Assembly: GCA_014843695.1 (NCBI GenBank)
Contig: CM026404.1
Location: 81,367,938 to 81,431,937 of the forward strand
Origin: Archivesica marissinica
Lineage: Eukaryota > Mollusca > Bivalvia > Venerida > Vesicomyidae
Direction of reading: 5' to 3'
DNA length: 64,000 nt
This document shows positions 23,021 to 35,130 of this stretch, piece by piece (position 1 is the stretch's first letter; every line of letters starts with the position of its first letter). The position numbers and the translations under genes are program-made. The notes under the pieces are model-generated. The model saw only the letters and a list, made by a program, of their open reading frames with translations, searched no databases and was not told where the DNA came from.

Positions 23021-23756
23021 TAAAAATGTATGCGCTCTATAACATGTTTAATACCACAGTGCTTGTCAGCCATCGGATCTGAGAAATTGGACAGAACTAT
23101 CAAGTGAATTACACACTTCGCCATATCTGGCCCCATTCAAATTTCAACTAAATAGTAGCGTCATGAAATGCCATAAATAATTCTATGTCGGTGACAGCAA
23201 ATGCCATTCTATCATGCTCGGCTCCTACTCATTTTAGATCATTACACCAGTATTTGTTCAATAAGACATTTCTCCATCAACCCTTTATCATTGTGGTCTT
23301 CCAGAGAGTTATCATTATTTTTTCTTTGAATGTCATTGCTATAATGATATCAGAGTTTGTCTCTAAGGAATTATTTCTAATTATTGTACCATAATACACT
23401 AATCTCTAATGTGAACTAAGGCATTGTATCAAATGGAATCGACCGTTGAACAGATTCTGCACTACCGTAACCAATTAGATGAACACCGTTTACTTAAGTC
23501 AAGAGGAAAAGAAACTAATTATAATTCTGAGCAGGAACTACCGTATATCAGGAATATGATTCGCGTTTCCATTTTTCGCGTTGTTCGTGAAAATTGATAC
23601 ATCGAACATTGTAAGCACATTCTTTTCAGGAAAAGTCTTCAAAATCTGCAAAGAATCAATATTTTGGTTGTTGTTGTTACTCAGCGGGTACTCCTCTGTC
23701 ACAACCTCTCGCATTGGTCACTTGAAAACTCAATAGCGCTGATAACTGCACTCATA
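23021..23756. other. No feature recognised
   Basis: About 735 bases. A 69-codon + strand ORF (23185-23394) is hydrophobic but has no domain, splice signal or homologue that I recognise. Confidence 0.5.
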
Positions 23757-23938
23757 TGTGTGTGCTTTACGTGTATTTATCGTCGTTACCGGTTGCCCAT
23801 ATGAGCGACGCCTCCTGAAGAGATTAGTCATTTTAGATTTTTGGAGAATAGGAGGATAGTGCAATGATACAGACAAAGACCCATTCCAGAGTTTCCTCTG
23901 GCACCGCCACGAGACCTCAGTTTAAATTCCCATCCACC
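23757..23938 (-). mobile_element. SINE-A, internally deleted, tRNA head lost
   Basis: Begins tgtgctttacgtgtatttat. The string ggagaataggaggatag shows a small duplication. The body jumps from tcctctgg to caccgccacgagacctcag, dropping the cttttacgtgcacgg segment, and it ends before the tRNA head. Confidence 0.85.
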
Positions 23939-24232
23939 ATTTCGTTGCGTATCTTCGTTTTGAATTGTACATAAAGCGCCAAATGAGTAGACTTCGCAGG
24001 TGTGGATGACAAACGGTAGATCACGTCATTGGTGGTAGGTTGTAACTGTTAATGTCATCAACTACACTCCTCCTATCGTATTGCGTAACCGTTAGAACGT
24101 CACGTTACTCGTAGTGACGTCATTCATTCATCCTCATGCATTCACATAGCAAAATTAATAGTGAGTGCGGGTGTTATGCCGCAACCATAATTTATTATAT
24201 CAACACTTGTGGAATTTTAATCATGTACCTGG
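23939..24232. other. No feature recognised
   Basis: About 295 bases of anonymous DNA. Confidence 0.5.
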
Positions 24233-24340
24233 GAAGTTTGTGAGATGGTACGGGGGTTTTCTCCGGGTATTCCCACATGAATGACAGAATATACGCTTTC
24301 ATCCGCGCCTACTACAGTGATTAATATAAATTACTAAAGC
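24233..24340 (+). mobile_element. SINE-C 3' part, decayed
   Basis: Contains gtgagatggtacgggggttt, tctccgggtattcccac, acgctttcatccgcgcc and gtgattaatataaattac, matching the SINE-C body and tail. The head is absent. Confidence 0.75.
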
Positions 24341-24950
24341 TTGATTAGATAGAGATAGATTTCTTTATTTATAGAGGGTGACCTAATTGGTTCTGAACTA
24401 ATTTTCCTTACGGCCCTCTTTAATTTCTTAACACTATAGCGTTAATGTACATACACAATAATTATAACCAAAGCACACAGTGATGCCATACAATATACAT
24501 GTATAAGGTTGTACAATGTACAAATCAGGTACTGTTATTGAAATATAGAACGACATAGGCATATTGAATGACAATCATTATATAATATATATATAGTGTA
24601 TACCGATTAAAAAGTTGTTGTATTCATAATTTACATTTTGTCTTGAACATATTTAAAGATCTGGACGTCTTAATTTCCAATGGTAGACAATTCCATATCT
24701 TTGGACCAGAGTATTCTAAATAGTTCTTGTACATTTCACATCTAGGTCTTAGAATATAGAGATAAATATTTGAAGTATTTCTCAATGTCATATCTGAAGT
24801 AACTGTATTGCGATGTCTTAATTGAAAATGTTCATTCAAATAATTCGGTACAAGATTGTGCATAATTTTGTACATTGTTACTGCTTTTTGAAACATAATC
24901 CGTTGGTAAAAAGTCACTATACTAATTTCGCGAGCGTTGTGAAATAAATA
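24341..24950 (-). mobile_element. LINE 3' end with ORF2 C-terminal remnant
   Basis: A 5'-truncated non-LTR retrotransposon on the minus strand. It contains a short coding remnant (24624-24917), then about 280 bases of 3' UTR, ending in an AT-rich tail (ctctataaataaagaaatct then atctctatct). Truncation at the 5' side is typical of LINE insertion. Confidence 0.75.
24624..24917 (-). pseudogene. LINE ORF2 C-terminal fragment (reverse transcriptase-type)
   Basis: A 97-codon open stretch on the minus strand. It has the pattern seen at the C-terminal end of many LINE reverse-transcriptase proteins: a helix like FQKAVTMYKIMHNLVPNYL, then RPRCEMYKNYLEYSGPKIWN and CLPLEIKTSRSLNMFK. The YSGP-KIWN-LP and SLN-FK signatures are the diagnostic part. 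No polymerase core or endonuclease remains, so it is not a functional gene. Superfamily (CR1/L2/Jockey-like) is not resolved. Confidence 0.75.
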
Positions 24951-26350
24951 ACGTTTATACTTTGCCTGAATTATACGTACAAGCTACCAATATCATCTAG
25001 GATACAGTGGAGACAATAGAACAACAGTTGCCATGGTTACAGAAATGAAGAATATAACAAGTTTTCGAAAACACGTTTCATGAGTTATTGATTCGTTCAG
25101 AACAAAATATACAATCAGTTTGGGAATGTTCACAGAAATGGACCACTTTCTAGGAAATGCAATTATGGTGTATTTAAAATATGACTATATTCTCGATGGA
25201 ATGTATGCCAATTAATTATATTTCACACATGCTGTGAAATATGCTAGTAATAAGAAAATTACAGAACGACATTTCTCAGAAATGTGTTAAACTGGCTTTC
25301 ATCAAATCATGGACATATACAATAGAACTAGTCTACTCCTCATAATATGTTTCCATACCAATATAACTATATGTGACTGACATTCATCAACACATGGACA
25401 CATTCAATGGAATTAATCTACAGCTTCAAATCGGTTTCCATGGTAATATATTTGTATCGCTATTACATTTCCGTAGATTAATGATCATGTATATGCACTA
25501 TTTGTATCTATTTTCGCGCGAATTTCAGCTCACATGCGCACTCGAAATTACGGTCATTCACAGTGTTTGGCAGCATTTCTTTGATATTCATTGAGAAATG
25601 GACGTAACTATAAGTAGTGAATCCCGGGTTAATTATTTTCCATCGGGGTATGAACTACATAGTTCGGTCTCCCCGTATTTAACTACGCCCAATGTTTCGC
25701 AACGCCATTGATTTATTTCTTTAAATGTATCTGTACATATTGTGCTAAGTATTTGAGACAATTACGAAGCCGAGAGTGGAACCAGACTCTATAATATAGT
25801 AACTGTTATTGGTTATCTCCAGTACACGAGTAGTTCAGTGTGATGACGTCGGATTCCGCTTCCGGCATCGCATGCCTAAGTTCGAAAATGTCCATTATTA
25901 AATTTGTGTTATTGGTTGCAACCGATATATTATTAATATCGAATCACATGTAGGTTACCTCTCAACAAGCCTTAGGACAGAAAATATGTGTCTTTGGGTT
26001 GACGATAGAATTAAGATTAATACCTGTTGGCTAATTATTCACACTACGTTCACTAACTTCATATGTTTCGAGGTACATTATATTAATTTATTGTGTGTCC
26101 TCCATAAGTTATGTATAGAATATAGAATATCCGCCTCAAGTTACACTCGATTTTAGTATTATTCTTTATACCTACCGAAAACGTTGCAAATATTTATTAT
26201 GTACATTTCCATTGGAGAGGAATTAATATAAGTTTTCTGAAAACTTGTTTTCCAATCCAAACCATTCATAATTTATGTAATTTGTGTTATACATGTAAAT
26301 TTATTGGAATAAATACTGTATAAACCAAGTTATGTCACAGAAATATACGT
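24951..26350. other. No gene; diverged duplicated blocks
   Basis: About 1.4 kb. Two similar stretches (25300-25370 and 25380-25460: catcaa.catggacatat..aatgga.ttaatctac ... ggtttccat) form a diverged direct repeat of about 80 bp. A copy of the repeat-F core lies at 25615-25665. ORFs are short and featureless. Confidence 0.45.
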
Positions 26351-26355
26351 ATTAA

Positions 26356-26560
26356 CTCTTTCAGCGCCGAATAAATTCAGAGCATGTGCAAACAACATAG
26401 ATCCAGGATCTATGTTGTTGCTATTCGGACAGGTGCTTCAGCTCCACTGTCTGAAGAGCAATCAGCATATAGCCTGATCAGGCGGCATTTTCTGTTCTGT
26501 CCTATCGGGTTCTCTACTTTTTTTACAAGTCGCTTTTATGCGACATTGGCGGTGAAAGAG
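26356..26560. mobile_element. 205-bp MITE with TTAA target and internal hairpin
   Basis: Flanked by TTAA at 26352-26355 and 26561-26564. Left end ctctttcagcgccga, right end (reverse complement) ctctttcaccgccaa, giving inverted termini with two mismatches in 15. Inside, 26391-26404 and 26406-26419 form a perfect 14-bp hairpin with a one-base loop (aacaacatagatcc). TTAA plus a C-rich start suits piggyBac-type ends. The element has no coding capacity. Confidence 0.85.
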
Positions 26561-26674
26561 TTAAACACATGTGCGTCACATACAGTTACGTCTCAGCAAT
26601 CGTATTGACGTCAGATATAAGATTAATACCTGTTGCATGCATAATGATTCACCCTACTTTCACTAACTTCATAT

Positions 26675-27035
26675 TTATTTATTTATTTTATTCTTTATTT
26701 CAGTCTCATCAATGTACAGCATATAACACACACACACAATATAGTTTACATATTAAAAAGTACATTGCCACTCAATCCAGAGTTACAAGAGACTATGCAT
26801 CTATATATCATTCATCTATAACATAGTGCACTACTATAATATATACATGTACATGTGATAACTACATGTGTGAGATAAAGCTGAAAAGCAGTCGCTAATT
26901 GAAATTTAAAATCTTATTAAAATGAAATGGAATGACAAATACTGAAAGCAAAATAAGCATTACTGCGCAAACTAAAAAATATTTTAAAAGATCAAATACC
27001 AATTCCAATCAGATTGGGATTAGCCTAATTAGCAA
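26675..27035 (-). mobile_element. LINE 3' fragment
   Basis: Begins tttattctttatttcagtct then catcaatgtac. Aligns by eye with 15241-15590 and 27530-28015, including acattgccactcaat, gcattactgcgcaaac and cagattgggattagcctaat motifs. Orientation is minus. No RT frame is preserved. Confidence 0.6.
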
Positions 27036-27529
27036 ATGCTTTCCAGGTGTAATACAATATGAAGACGACATATCAAGCACTCTGCTATATACATATAGGT
27101 CTTCACCAACTGTCCTCACCCCACGAGCTATTCTGACTGGGAAATGTTTGTTCATGCAGTACAGAGAATTGTTATTTATCGATTGATTTCTAAGTATATG
27201 TGATCAAACGATAATGTACGCCAACAGAACCATGGTTATAGTGCATAATTGATCACAAACATTTGATTGATTTCTTTAGTGGATTTATTTGATGCTGGCC
27301 CCGCTACCAAATGGTGTCGAGTAAACAAATTGGTAAACGTATCAATAAACAAGGACAAGCGTTTCTCCTATTGTTCTACCTCGGTAAATACCTTTGTATC
27401 CACAGCCGTTTATTGCAAATTATGAATTATTAATACAGAGTTAATTGAAAGGACACGCTGTCAAACATCCGGTAATATTATAGTAGTTGAGCTGTGCATG
27501 GAGACGCTTCGACATCCATATACATATTA
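27036..27529. other. No feature recognised
   Basis: About 490 bases between two LINE fragments. No gene or repeat recognised. Confidence 0.5.
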
Positions 27530-28015
27530 TATTCTTTATTTACGTCTCATCAATGTACAACAAACAACATTCAATATAATAAAAACATATCGATGTACAT
27601 TGCCACTCAATAATGAATTATAAGAGACAGTAACAGTAACAATTCACAATAGAACACGATTCAACATATAAGTTTCTTAAAACTAGAGTTTATATAGGTT
27701 GATCCAGACCGATACTCTCACAAACTGAAGACAATCGTCAACATGTGGACAGGCACATTGCCACCATTACACCACAGCCGCAAAACGTCACCATGGGTAA
27801 CCGCTATCAGTGAGATTCTCGGTCCAAAACAAGACCTACCTTTAGATATAAATGTGTTAAATCTAAATTGCCTACGCTAATCTTATCTAAGAAGTGCTTA
27901 GACTATTTATTAAAACACTGATATTGAAAAAGAGCACTAACGTGCTTATTAATTAAAAAATGGTATAAAAAAACAATTATCACCTCTGATCAGATCAGTG
28001 ATGAACTGATTAGCA
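27530..28015 (-). mobile_element. LINE 3' fragment, longer copy
   Basis: Starts ttctttatttacgtctcatc aatgtac and contains acattgccactcaataatga, then aagagcactaacgtgcttat and cagatcagtgatgaactgat. It is longer than the copies at 15241 and 26675 because of extra sequence at about 27680-27880. Confidence 0.6.
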
Positions 28016-28354
28016 TAGACTATTTAGTTGGCAATACAAAAGTATTCATAGTATTAAGAAACAATTGAGATACATTATTTACATGCTAAATATATATATA
28101 TTACAATCTATGAACTGCATAACATACTGATTTTATATACAAGTCAAAAACCGTCGTTTTTGAAGAATTCCAAAACAGGTTTTGGCACATAATCTTATCA
28201 GTTCCGTGCTGGAGAAAATTAAAACAAACTTTTCTGAATCAGAAAGATTAATAAAATTACCATAAATACATGTGCTACCATAGCCTGTGAACAGTCGTTG
28301 ATATAGTTTGCCTTGTCCGTCAAATAAAATATATTTATTTTAACACGCAAACAG
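28016..28354. other. No feature recognised
   Basis: About 340 bases of AT-rich anonymous DNA. Confidence 0.5.
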
Positions 28355-28358
28355 TTAA

Positions 28359-29068
28359 AGCGACATTACTTCGCAAACAGCCAAAACATGCATTGTTCAC
28401 GTACAATAAAATGCATTGCTACTACAAATTCTTCCGAATACATTCGAACACAAATATTGAATCAATGAGTCTGATTGATTACTTCATCATCATCTCCATA
28501 TTATTTTTACTTACACTTATATCATTACAGTTGAATACAACTTGTCATGTTCATAAATGTATACACTCTGCCATAGTAGTCGAACATTATGTTTGTCATG
28601 GAGAAAATCTAAATAAGCTACTAGCTTCCGATTTAATCCATTTGTTCTTGTATATTAATGTTACAACATGATGTAAATATTGATAAAATAAAATATGTTT
28701 AAACTAATCAATGAACAGTGTTTGTGGTCTACAGACTTTCAAAAGTGAATGTAGGATTTCATGTACCGGTCATCCAAGCTCCTGAATTGAAATATCGTTG
28801 TCATTGTAGTCAATACTACACGCTTGATACTGTCGCTTAGAGATAATACATTTAACTAAGATTAGTCTACACATAAATGTGCGCATATGCATGTATGTCG
28901 ACCCTGTTTACATTATTTTGTTATGTCAACAAACCGCGTATACGACGCGACGCCTATTTATTAGTTGAAATACTCAATTTATGAGGCAAATATTTGGAAA
29001 ATAATTATACCATATAATAGGAAATTACATTCTGTATAAATGTGCGCTTTCACTGATGTAATGTCGCT
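28359..29068. mobile_element. MITE-K copy with TTAA target, carrying a LINE insertion
   Basis: TTAA at 28355-28358 and 29069-29072. Inverted ends agcgacattacttcgc and gatgtaatgtcgct. Without the 237-bp insertion at 28469-28705 (and one 9-bp duplication) it would be about 464 bp, close to the 440-499 bp of the other complete copies. Confidence 0.85.
28469..28705 (+). mobile_element. Short LINE 3' insertion with 9-bp target duplication
   Basis: Flanked by aatcaatga (28460-28468 and 28706-28714) inside MITE-K. It ends ttgataaaataaaatatg tttaaact, the same end as the remnant at 12370-12512. At 237 bp it is a strongly 5'-truncated insertion without coding capacity. Confidence 0.75.
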
Positions 29069-29074
29069 TTAATT

Positions 29075-29172
29075 GAGCCGTATTGGGTATCTGGTAATAT
29101 TAACGTTGTATTTTGCCAGTAGTATAAAAAGTTAAAAATTGACAGACTGGAACTCAGACTAGAGCTATAGCA
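29075..29172 (+). repeat. Dispersed repeat G, copy 2
   Basis: Shares gccgtattgggt, ttttgccagtagtataaaaa gttaaaaa and gacagactggaactcagact with the inverted copy at 43410-43510 and the shorter one at 15725. It immediately precedes the 36-bp array. Confidence 0.45.
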
Positions 29173-29267
29173 TTATGCATACAATGAACTTTGCTGAAAT
29201 AAAACTGAAGCCAGAAAATAAGAACGACTCACATGGAAAACATGTACTATTATGTTTATCTCTGGTA

Positions 29268-31139
29268 CACATACTAGAGGACATAGAAAACGCACACTTC
29301 GGATATATACTAGAGGACATAGAAAACGCACACTTCGGATATATACTAGAGGACATAGAAAACGCACACTTCGGATATATACTAGAGGACATAGAAAACG
29401 CACACTTCGGATATATACTAGAGGACATAGAAAACGCACACTTCGGATATATACTAGAGGACATAGAAAACGCACACTTCGGATATATACTAGAGGACAT
29501 AGAAAACGCACACTTCGGATATATACTAGAGGACATAGAAAACGCACACTTCGGATATATACTAGAGGACATAGAAAACGCACACTTCGGATATATACTA
29601 GAGGACATAGAAAACGCACACTTCGGATATATACTAGAGGACATAGAAAACGCACACTTCGGATATATACTAGAGGACATAGAAAACGCACACTTCGGAT
29701 ATATACTAGAGGACATAGAAAACGCACACTTCGGATATATACTAGAGGACATAGAAAACGCACACTTCGGATATATACTAGAGGACATAGAAAACGCACA
29801 CTTCGGATATATACTAGAGGACATAGAAAACGCACACTTCGGATATATACTAGAGGACATAGAAAACGCACACTTCGGATATATACTAGAGGACATAGAA
29901 AACGCACACTTCGGATATATACTAGAGGACATAGAAAACGCACACTTCGGATATATACTAGAGGACATAGAAAACGCACACTTCGGATATATACTAGAGG
30001 ACATAGAAAACGCACACTTCGGATATATACTAGAGGACATAGAAAACGCACACTTCGGTTATATACTAGAGGACATAGAAAACGCACACTTCGGATATAT
30101 ACTAGAGGACATAGAAAACGCACACTTCGGATTATATACTAGAGGACATAGAAAACGCACACTTCATTATATACTAGAGGACATAGAAAACGCACACTTC
30201 GGTTATATACTAGAGGACATAGAAAACGCACACTTCGGATATATACTAGAGGACATAGAAAACGCACACTTCGGTTATATACTAGAGGACATAGAAAACG
30301 CACACTTCGGATATATACTAGAGGACATAGAAAACGCACACTTCGGATACTATACTAGAGGACATAGAAAACGCACACTTCGGATACTATACTAGAGGAC
30401 ATAGAAAACGCACACTTCGGATTATACTAGAGGACATAGAAAACGCACACTTCGGATACTATACTAGAGGACATAGAAAACGCACACTTCGGATACGTAT
30501 ACTAGAGGACATAGAAAACGCACACTTCGGATACGTATACTAGAGGACATAGAAAACGCATAGAAAACGCACACTTCGGATATATACTAGAGGACATAGA
30601 AAACGCACACTTCGGATATATACTAGAGGACATAGAAAACGCACACTTCGGATACGTATACTAGAGGACATAGAAAACGCACACTTCGGATATATACTAG
30701 AGGACATAGAAAACGCACACTTCATTATATACTAGAGGACATAGAAAACGCACACTTCGGATATATACTAGAGGACATAGAAAACGCACACTTCATTATA
30801 TACTAGAGGACATAGAAAACGCACACTTCCATTATATACTAGAGGACATAGAAAACGCACACTTCGGATACGTATACTAGAGGACATAGAAAACGCACAC
30901 TTCGGATACGTATACTAGAGGACATAGAAAACGCACACTTCGGATAAGTATACTAGAGGACATAGAAAACGCACACTTCGGATACGTATACTAGAGGACA
31001 TAGAAAACGCACACTTCGGATACGTATACTAGAGGACATAGAAAACGCACACTTCGGATACGTATACTAGAGGACATAGAAAACGCACACTTCGGATACG
31101 TATACTAGAGGACATAGAAAACGCACACTTCGGATAAGT
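29268..31139. repeat. Minisatellite, 36-bp unit, about 52 copies, very homogeneous
   Basis: Unit tatatactagaggacatag then aaaacgcacacttcgg. The first 22 or so units are essentially identical. Later units vary only at the junction (tatata, tacgtata, attata). The 12-codon period leaves frames open on both strands, the longest from 29175 to 30395 (+). Third positions are as invariant as the others, which argues for recent copying rather than protein selection. Confidence 0.97.
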
Positions 31140-31569
31140 GTGTTTTTACATGAAACACAATAACTATATAAATACATAGTTTTAAACATTTTGGAATAGT
31201 TTTAGTTGTTCAGTTTGTGCTTTGCAATAAAGATGTGATATATCTTTGATGGAATCCTTCGTATTTCGTTTTCATGTAATAATAATCATATACTGTAGGT
31301 GTGCGTTTTCGATGTCCTATAATATATTTACAACATGATATAGCAGAAGCAAATATTTAGTCAGTGGTACATCCGGTAATACTTCATACACTTTCACACT
31401 GTCGCTAACCGAAATGTAAGATTATGTTTAGTTCAAACATCAATTTATTTTATGTATCCATAATTAACTACCAGTAAAATTGGCCATGGGCATTGTGTAT
31501 GTGTATTGCTTAAAATATAAATTCGCCGGACACGCAAACATACACATAACACTACTCATTATACAATAA
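31140..31569. other. No gene; one inverted stray unit of the 36-bp repeat
   Basis: About 430 bases. Bases 31299-31327 (gtgtgcgttttcgatgtcct ataatatat) are a diverged reverse complement of the 36-bp array unit, 160 bp beyond the array end. Confidence 0.6.
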
Positions 31570-32460
31570 TGAGCTTAATGATATTTTATTTCTGAATTCC
31601 AATAGGCTCAAAAGCCCATGAGGACATATACATGCATACTTTATGGCAAACAGTGATACTAGCATAAATTATATAAATACTTGTACAATGTACATAGATA
31701 TCAAACATAGAGAAATATATAGTTGTTCAAATTTGGAGAAGGTTATACGTATTCATGATCACATTTTACATATAGTATGCATAAATTTACAGTAATTACT
31801 CACATTTAAAATATTGCTATATTGCTATATTGTAGCAGTTACTATAATATTATAATATTCCAGGTTATTTATATTACTTATCTGTTCATTCGCTATTTAA
31901 ATTTTCTCTCTAACTAATAATAGACATTTTAAAATGAAACCAATATGACGTTGATCTTAAGCGAAACGTAACAGAAAGACCAACACATGGTTTCCTAATG
32001 TGTAATTCAATTTGTAAGTTAACCATTTAGCATACACGCTCCGTAAGTGACATTCATATGTAACTTTTCCTAATTCTCCATACACAAAATCATTCTGTGT
32101 CGTTTTCTTAACTCCTAATAACTTTCTACAAAACTTTAAATGTAATCTTTCAATAGATAAATCCTTTGCAAAAGCACAAACTTCACTACAATAATTCATA
32201 ATAGGTGCTACTAATTTGTCAAATAGATTGATGCTAAGGTGTTATATATGTAATTTATATAAATATTTGTTTCACTTAAAAATTGCATTTTCTGCTTGCC
32301 CAGCAAGTGTATTAATAGATAATGGCATAGGAATAATTACTGTATTCCTGTTAATTGTAGCAATATATATACATTTAGCCAGCTTTTTAATTACCCATGA
32401 CTGAACTGACTTTATAATATTTGCAAACTTATCTACATTAGGCCATGTATGTATAATACT
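31570..32460 (-). mobile_element. Decayed LINE, minus strand, 3' half
   Basis: The 3' end at 31575-31625 (minus: catgggcttttgagcctatt ggaattcagaaataaaat) looks like a LINE 3' UTR terminus. Coding remnants lie upstream at 31957-32330 on the same strand. Heavily interrupted. Confidence 0.65.
31957..32330 (-). pseudogene. LINE reverse-transcriptase C-terminal remnant
   Basis: The open part (31957-32199) contains MNYCSEV, then IERLHLKFCRKLLGVKK, TQNDFVYGELGKV and a downstream basic stretch. This IE.LHLKFCK.LLGVK/N-FVYGELG pattern is common just after the polymerase domain in animal LINE proteins. Upstream, AGQAENAIFK and NLFDKLVAPI can be read only across stops and frame changes. It is a dead fragment, distinct from the one at 24624. 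Confidence 0.75.
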
Positions 32461-33769
32461 ATCTTTGTAGCAAAGCCATCTTAAGATGGACTATAATGGA
32501 TAAACCAATAAAAAGTGATATTCGGACTCAACAACTCACATATTACATTTAATACATACTCGTTGGTTTCTTCAATATTTATAAACCATCCTTCTTCTAC
32601 GTAATAATACAATAACATATATAATGCAATAAGTACACCATACAGAAGCATGTCCAGTGATTGGACGACGTTCCGGTTATAGCTGTGCCACAAACGTCCA
32701 ACCAATCACCTGATATATAGCTAGACAGTGTATGTTTCTTCCGAGAGCCAGGTCTCGTCTCCACAACGTGCACGTCGTTACCTAGGCACAGCTCACAGCA
32801 GGAATATGGGTCAAGGACTTCGCTGACGGAAGCCGAGCCATCGGACCAGTATACGTCGCTTGACTCTATACGAGTGTAAACATACTACTAACTTACCTAC
32901 TTGGCGAGACAGCAATGATCGGTGCTTGCGACGGCGGATGACGGTGCTCCTTCAAGAAAGACGGTGGGACGCTGACTTCTTGATGGTGCGAGGACCCCAG
33001 CGAAGAAACCGGAACGATTATTGCTGCTGTGAGCTGACAAATCGTTGTGGGTGTGGTCCTAAAAGGGGCCCCTTCCAAAGATAGGATACAGGATTTGTAA
33101 CTCTGAGAAGAACGGAAGATGCGTTTCCAGTTGTTAACATAAGCAACTGAGATACTCTACTTAGAGAAACCAGTCGCCCAAATGCCTCGGCGGAGGCGAC
33201 TATAAAGAAAACTATATCGTTCGTTCTTCCGAGAGTTTATGTTGGTTGCGACATTCTAGCCAACAATGTTAAATTAATATTAGTTTATTGTGTTTGTGTC
33301 TGGGGATTAAAGTCCTAGGGTTTATGCCACCATCTTTCCGCTGTATCATATTCGTACTGGAATTCCCCCATGCCAAAAGCTCTCCTATTTTAATGTTCTT
33401 TCGTTTAACTAATATTGAAATTAAGTCAAGCAGAAGACCCATCGAGGTCATAATACAAATAATTTGATATTAATAAACAACCGCTACACCATGATCAATT
33501 TCTGTACCAAAGTAGGACCACGTTTCGTACACACGCAGTGAAACGTGTCTACCATCAGCTGTTTGCTTTCTCTGGTGTTACATCGACGTAATTCACCGGG
33601 TCATCATCCCGCTTTATGTTTCATCCAGGCATATTCTATGCAAGACGTGAAATCTTAGCAGTCCTTGTACAGTTAATCAAAACGTGATAGCATCAACAAA
33701 TAACATGCTATTATTACTTCCGTTATAAGTTTTATGTTTGTTTGTTTGCGTGTCTAATGTAACACCGGC
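32461..33769. other. No supported gene; relatively GC-rich island
   Basis: About 1.3 kb. The part from 32640 to 33260 is less AT-rich than its surroundings and has cttccgagag at 32740 and 33228, so an LTR or old DNA element is possible. No TG...CA ends with a target duplication were found. ORFs of 60-75 codons show no domain. Confidence 0.35.
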
Positions 33770-33995
33770 ATCTTAGGTTATATGACGACTCTCCGGTTAT
33801 TATTGGTGGAGGAAGAAATCGAGAGCCCAAACGAGCAGTATTTCAGGCACGGACGGGTACCCTGGTAGAAGTAGAACAAACCGACATTATGTATGCCTGC
33901 TAGATAGCTTCCTCCCTTGAATGAATTCGATATATCCCAGTGGGATTCGAAACTACAGCGATGAGGCGCAAGACATTTGATATTAACCACTCGAC
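33770..33995 (-). mobile_element. SINE-E copy, minus strand
   Basis: SINE-E has a Ser/Leu-type tRNA-like head (ggtcgagtggttaa ... gtttcgaatcccactggg). Its body carries caggaagct, gtggttctacccgg and gcctgaaatactg, and it ends near agctggagagtc. This copy shows tcccagtgggattcgaaact and ccactcgacctca. Other copies: 38095, 55510 and 62505. Confidence 0.75.
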
Positions 33996-34573
33996 CTCAT
34001 CGAAATTCAACATCGTGGCGATACGAGTATTATGTAATATATGGTATATGTGTTATGATATGGCAGAGATAGGCTACAGAGACATGAACGGCTATGTCAG
34101 TTATGCGACGACAACGATATAGAGGACGAATACCATTTTGTTCTATAATTATGGTATATGCGTTATGTCACTATGTTCATTGGTTCAACAAATATTAACG
34201 AATAACTCGACGAAGCTATGCTAAAATCTACAACCAAAATTAAACACGTGAGTAATCCATGATATGTATTGTGCGATGCACCCAGCGACGACACAGATGC
34301 ACTATATCCGATAACTCTCGAAACATAATAATTATAATTCTATCGCTATGATTAAGTTCCTATAAGGTTGCGACATTTGGTATTGTTGCACACTTCCGGT
34401 CTTTTGCAACATGAACGGTCTCGTTGTCTACGTGCATAAATCTCTGTAACATCTACTATCATCTACGTCACCAGACATTTCCCTCGGTCCATGGACTTAT
34501 TCTCGATAGCAACATAGATTGATATTAAGGAGTTACAAATTCTATGACCCATTTTGCAATCTACATTAGCTTA
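33996..34573. other. No feature recognised
   Basis: About 580 bases of anonymous DNA. Confidence 0.5.
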
Positions 34574-34793
34574 TTTTAGCTCGATTGCGAAACAAATTCT
34601 TACAACTTATATTAATCACTCTCGATACCTCATTCCTGGTGGAATCCATCACCACGAAAGATAGAGAAGAGGCAACGTGGAATTTAAATGCCTTGCCTAA
34701 GGGAACAATCATAACGGTTCCAGCGGGGCTCGAACTCCATGCCTTTCTTCGCACCCGAACGCGCTACCAATGCGCTATCACGACTTCTACAAT
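34574..34793 (-). mobile_element. SINE-B, nearly full length, minus strand
   Basis: From ttttagctcgattgcgaaac through cctcattcctggtggaatcc and gccttgcctaaggg to the head (gctcgaactccat ... tgcgctatcacgac). The anticodon arm has a small insertion and deletion. Confidence 0.88.
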
Positions 34794-34886
34794 GCAATTT
34801 GCATTGTTAATATTTTTCAAGGCAATTTCTGATGCACCTATTCAGAAGCTGTAACAATGACTAAGATTCCATTCCAGACAAGTACA

Positions 34887-35130
34887 AACGACATTACATA
34901 GCAAAAAGCAATAGTATGCGTATGATCTGATTCATACATAGCATTGCTCATACATATTCATTCGTTATAATTTGAATAATTAATTTTCCATATGAATGTT
35001 TTTGCGCTCTAAAATCTCTCTTAAATGAAAGTAGGAGTTCTTATAACGGTCAGCCACGCTCCTGAATTGACGTTTGTTTATGATTGAATTCTACGATATT
35101 AATTGTCGCTTAGTGATACAGTCTACATCC
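34887..35130. mobile_element. MITE-K left part, truncated, just upstream of the DCX gene
   Basis: Contains acgacattacatagcaaaaa gc, then gaaagtaggagttcttataacggtca and tgtcgcttagtgata, matching the left half of MITE-K. The flanking TTAA and the right half are gone. It ends about 130 bases before the DCX coding exon. Confidence 0.65.

Noticed and set aside
29173..30395. Long ORFs (about 290-406 codons) on both strands
   Set aside because: Products of the 36-bp array. Invariant third positions and openness in several frames argue against coding. Kept only as a low-probability finding.
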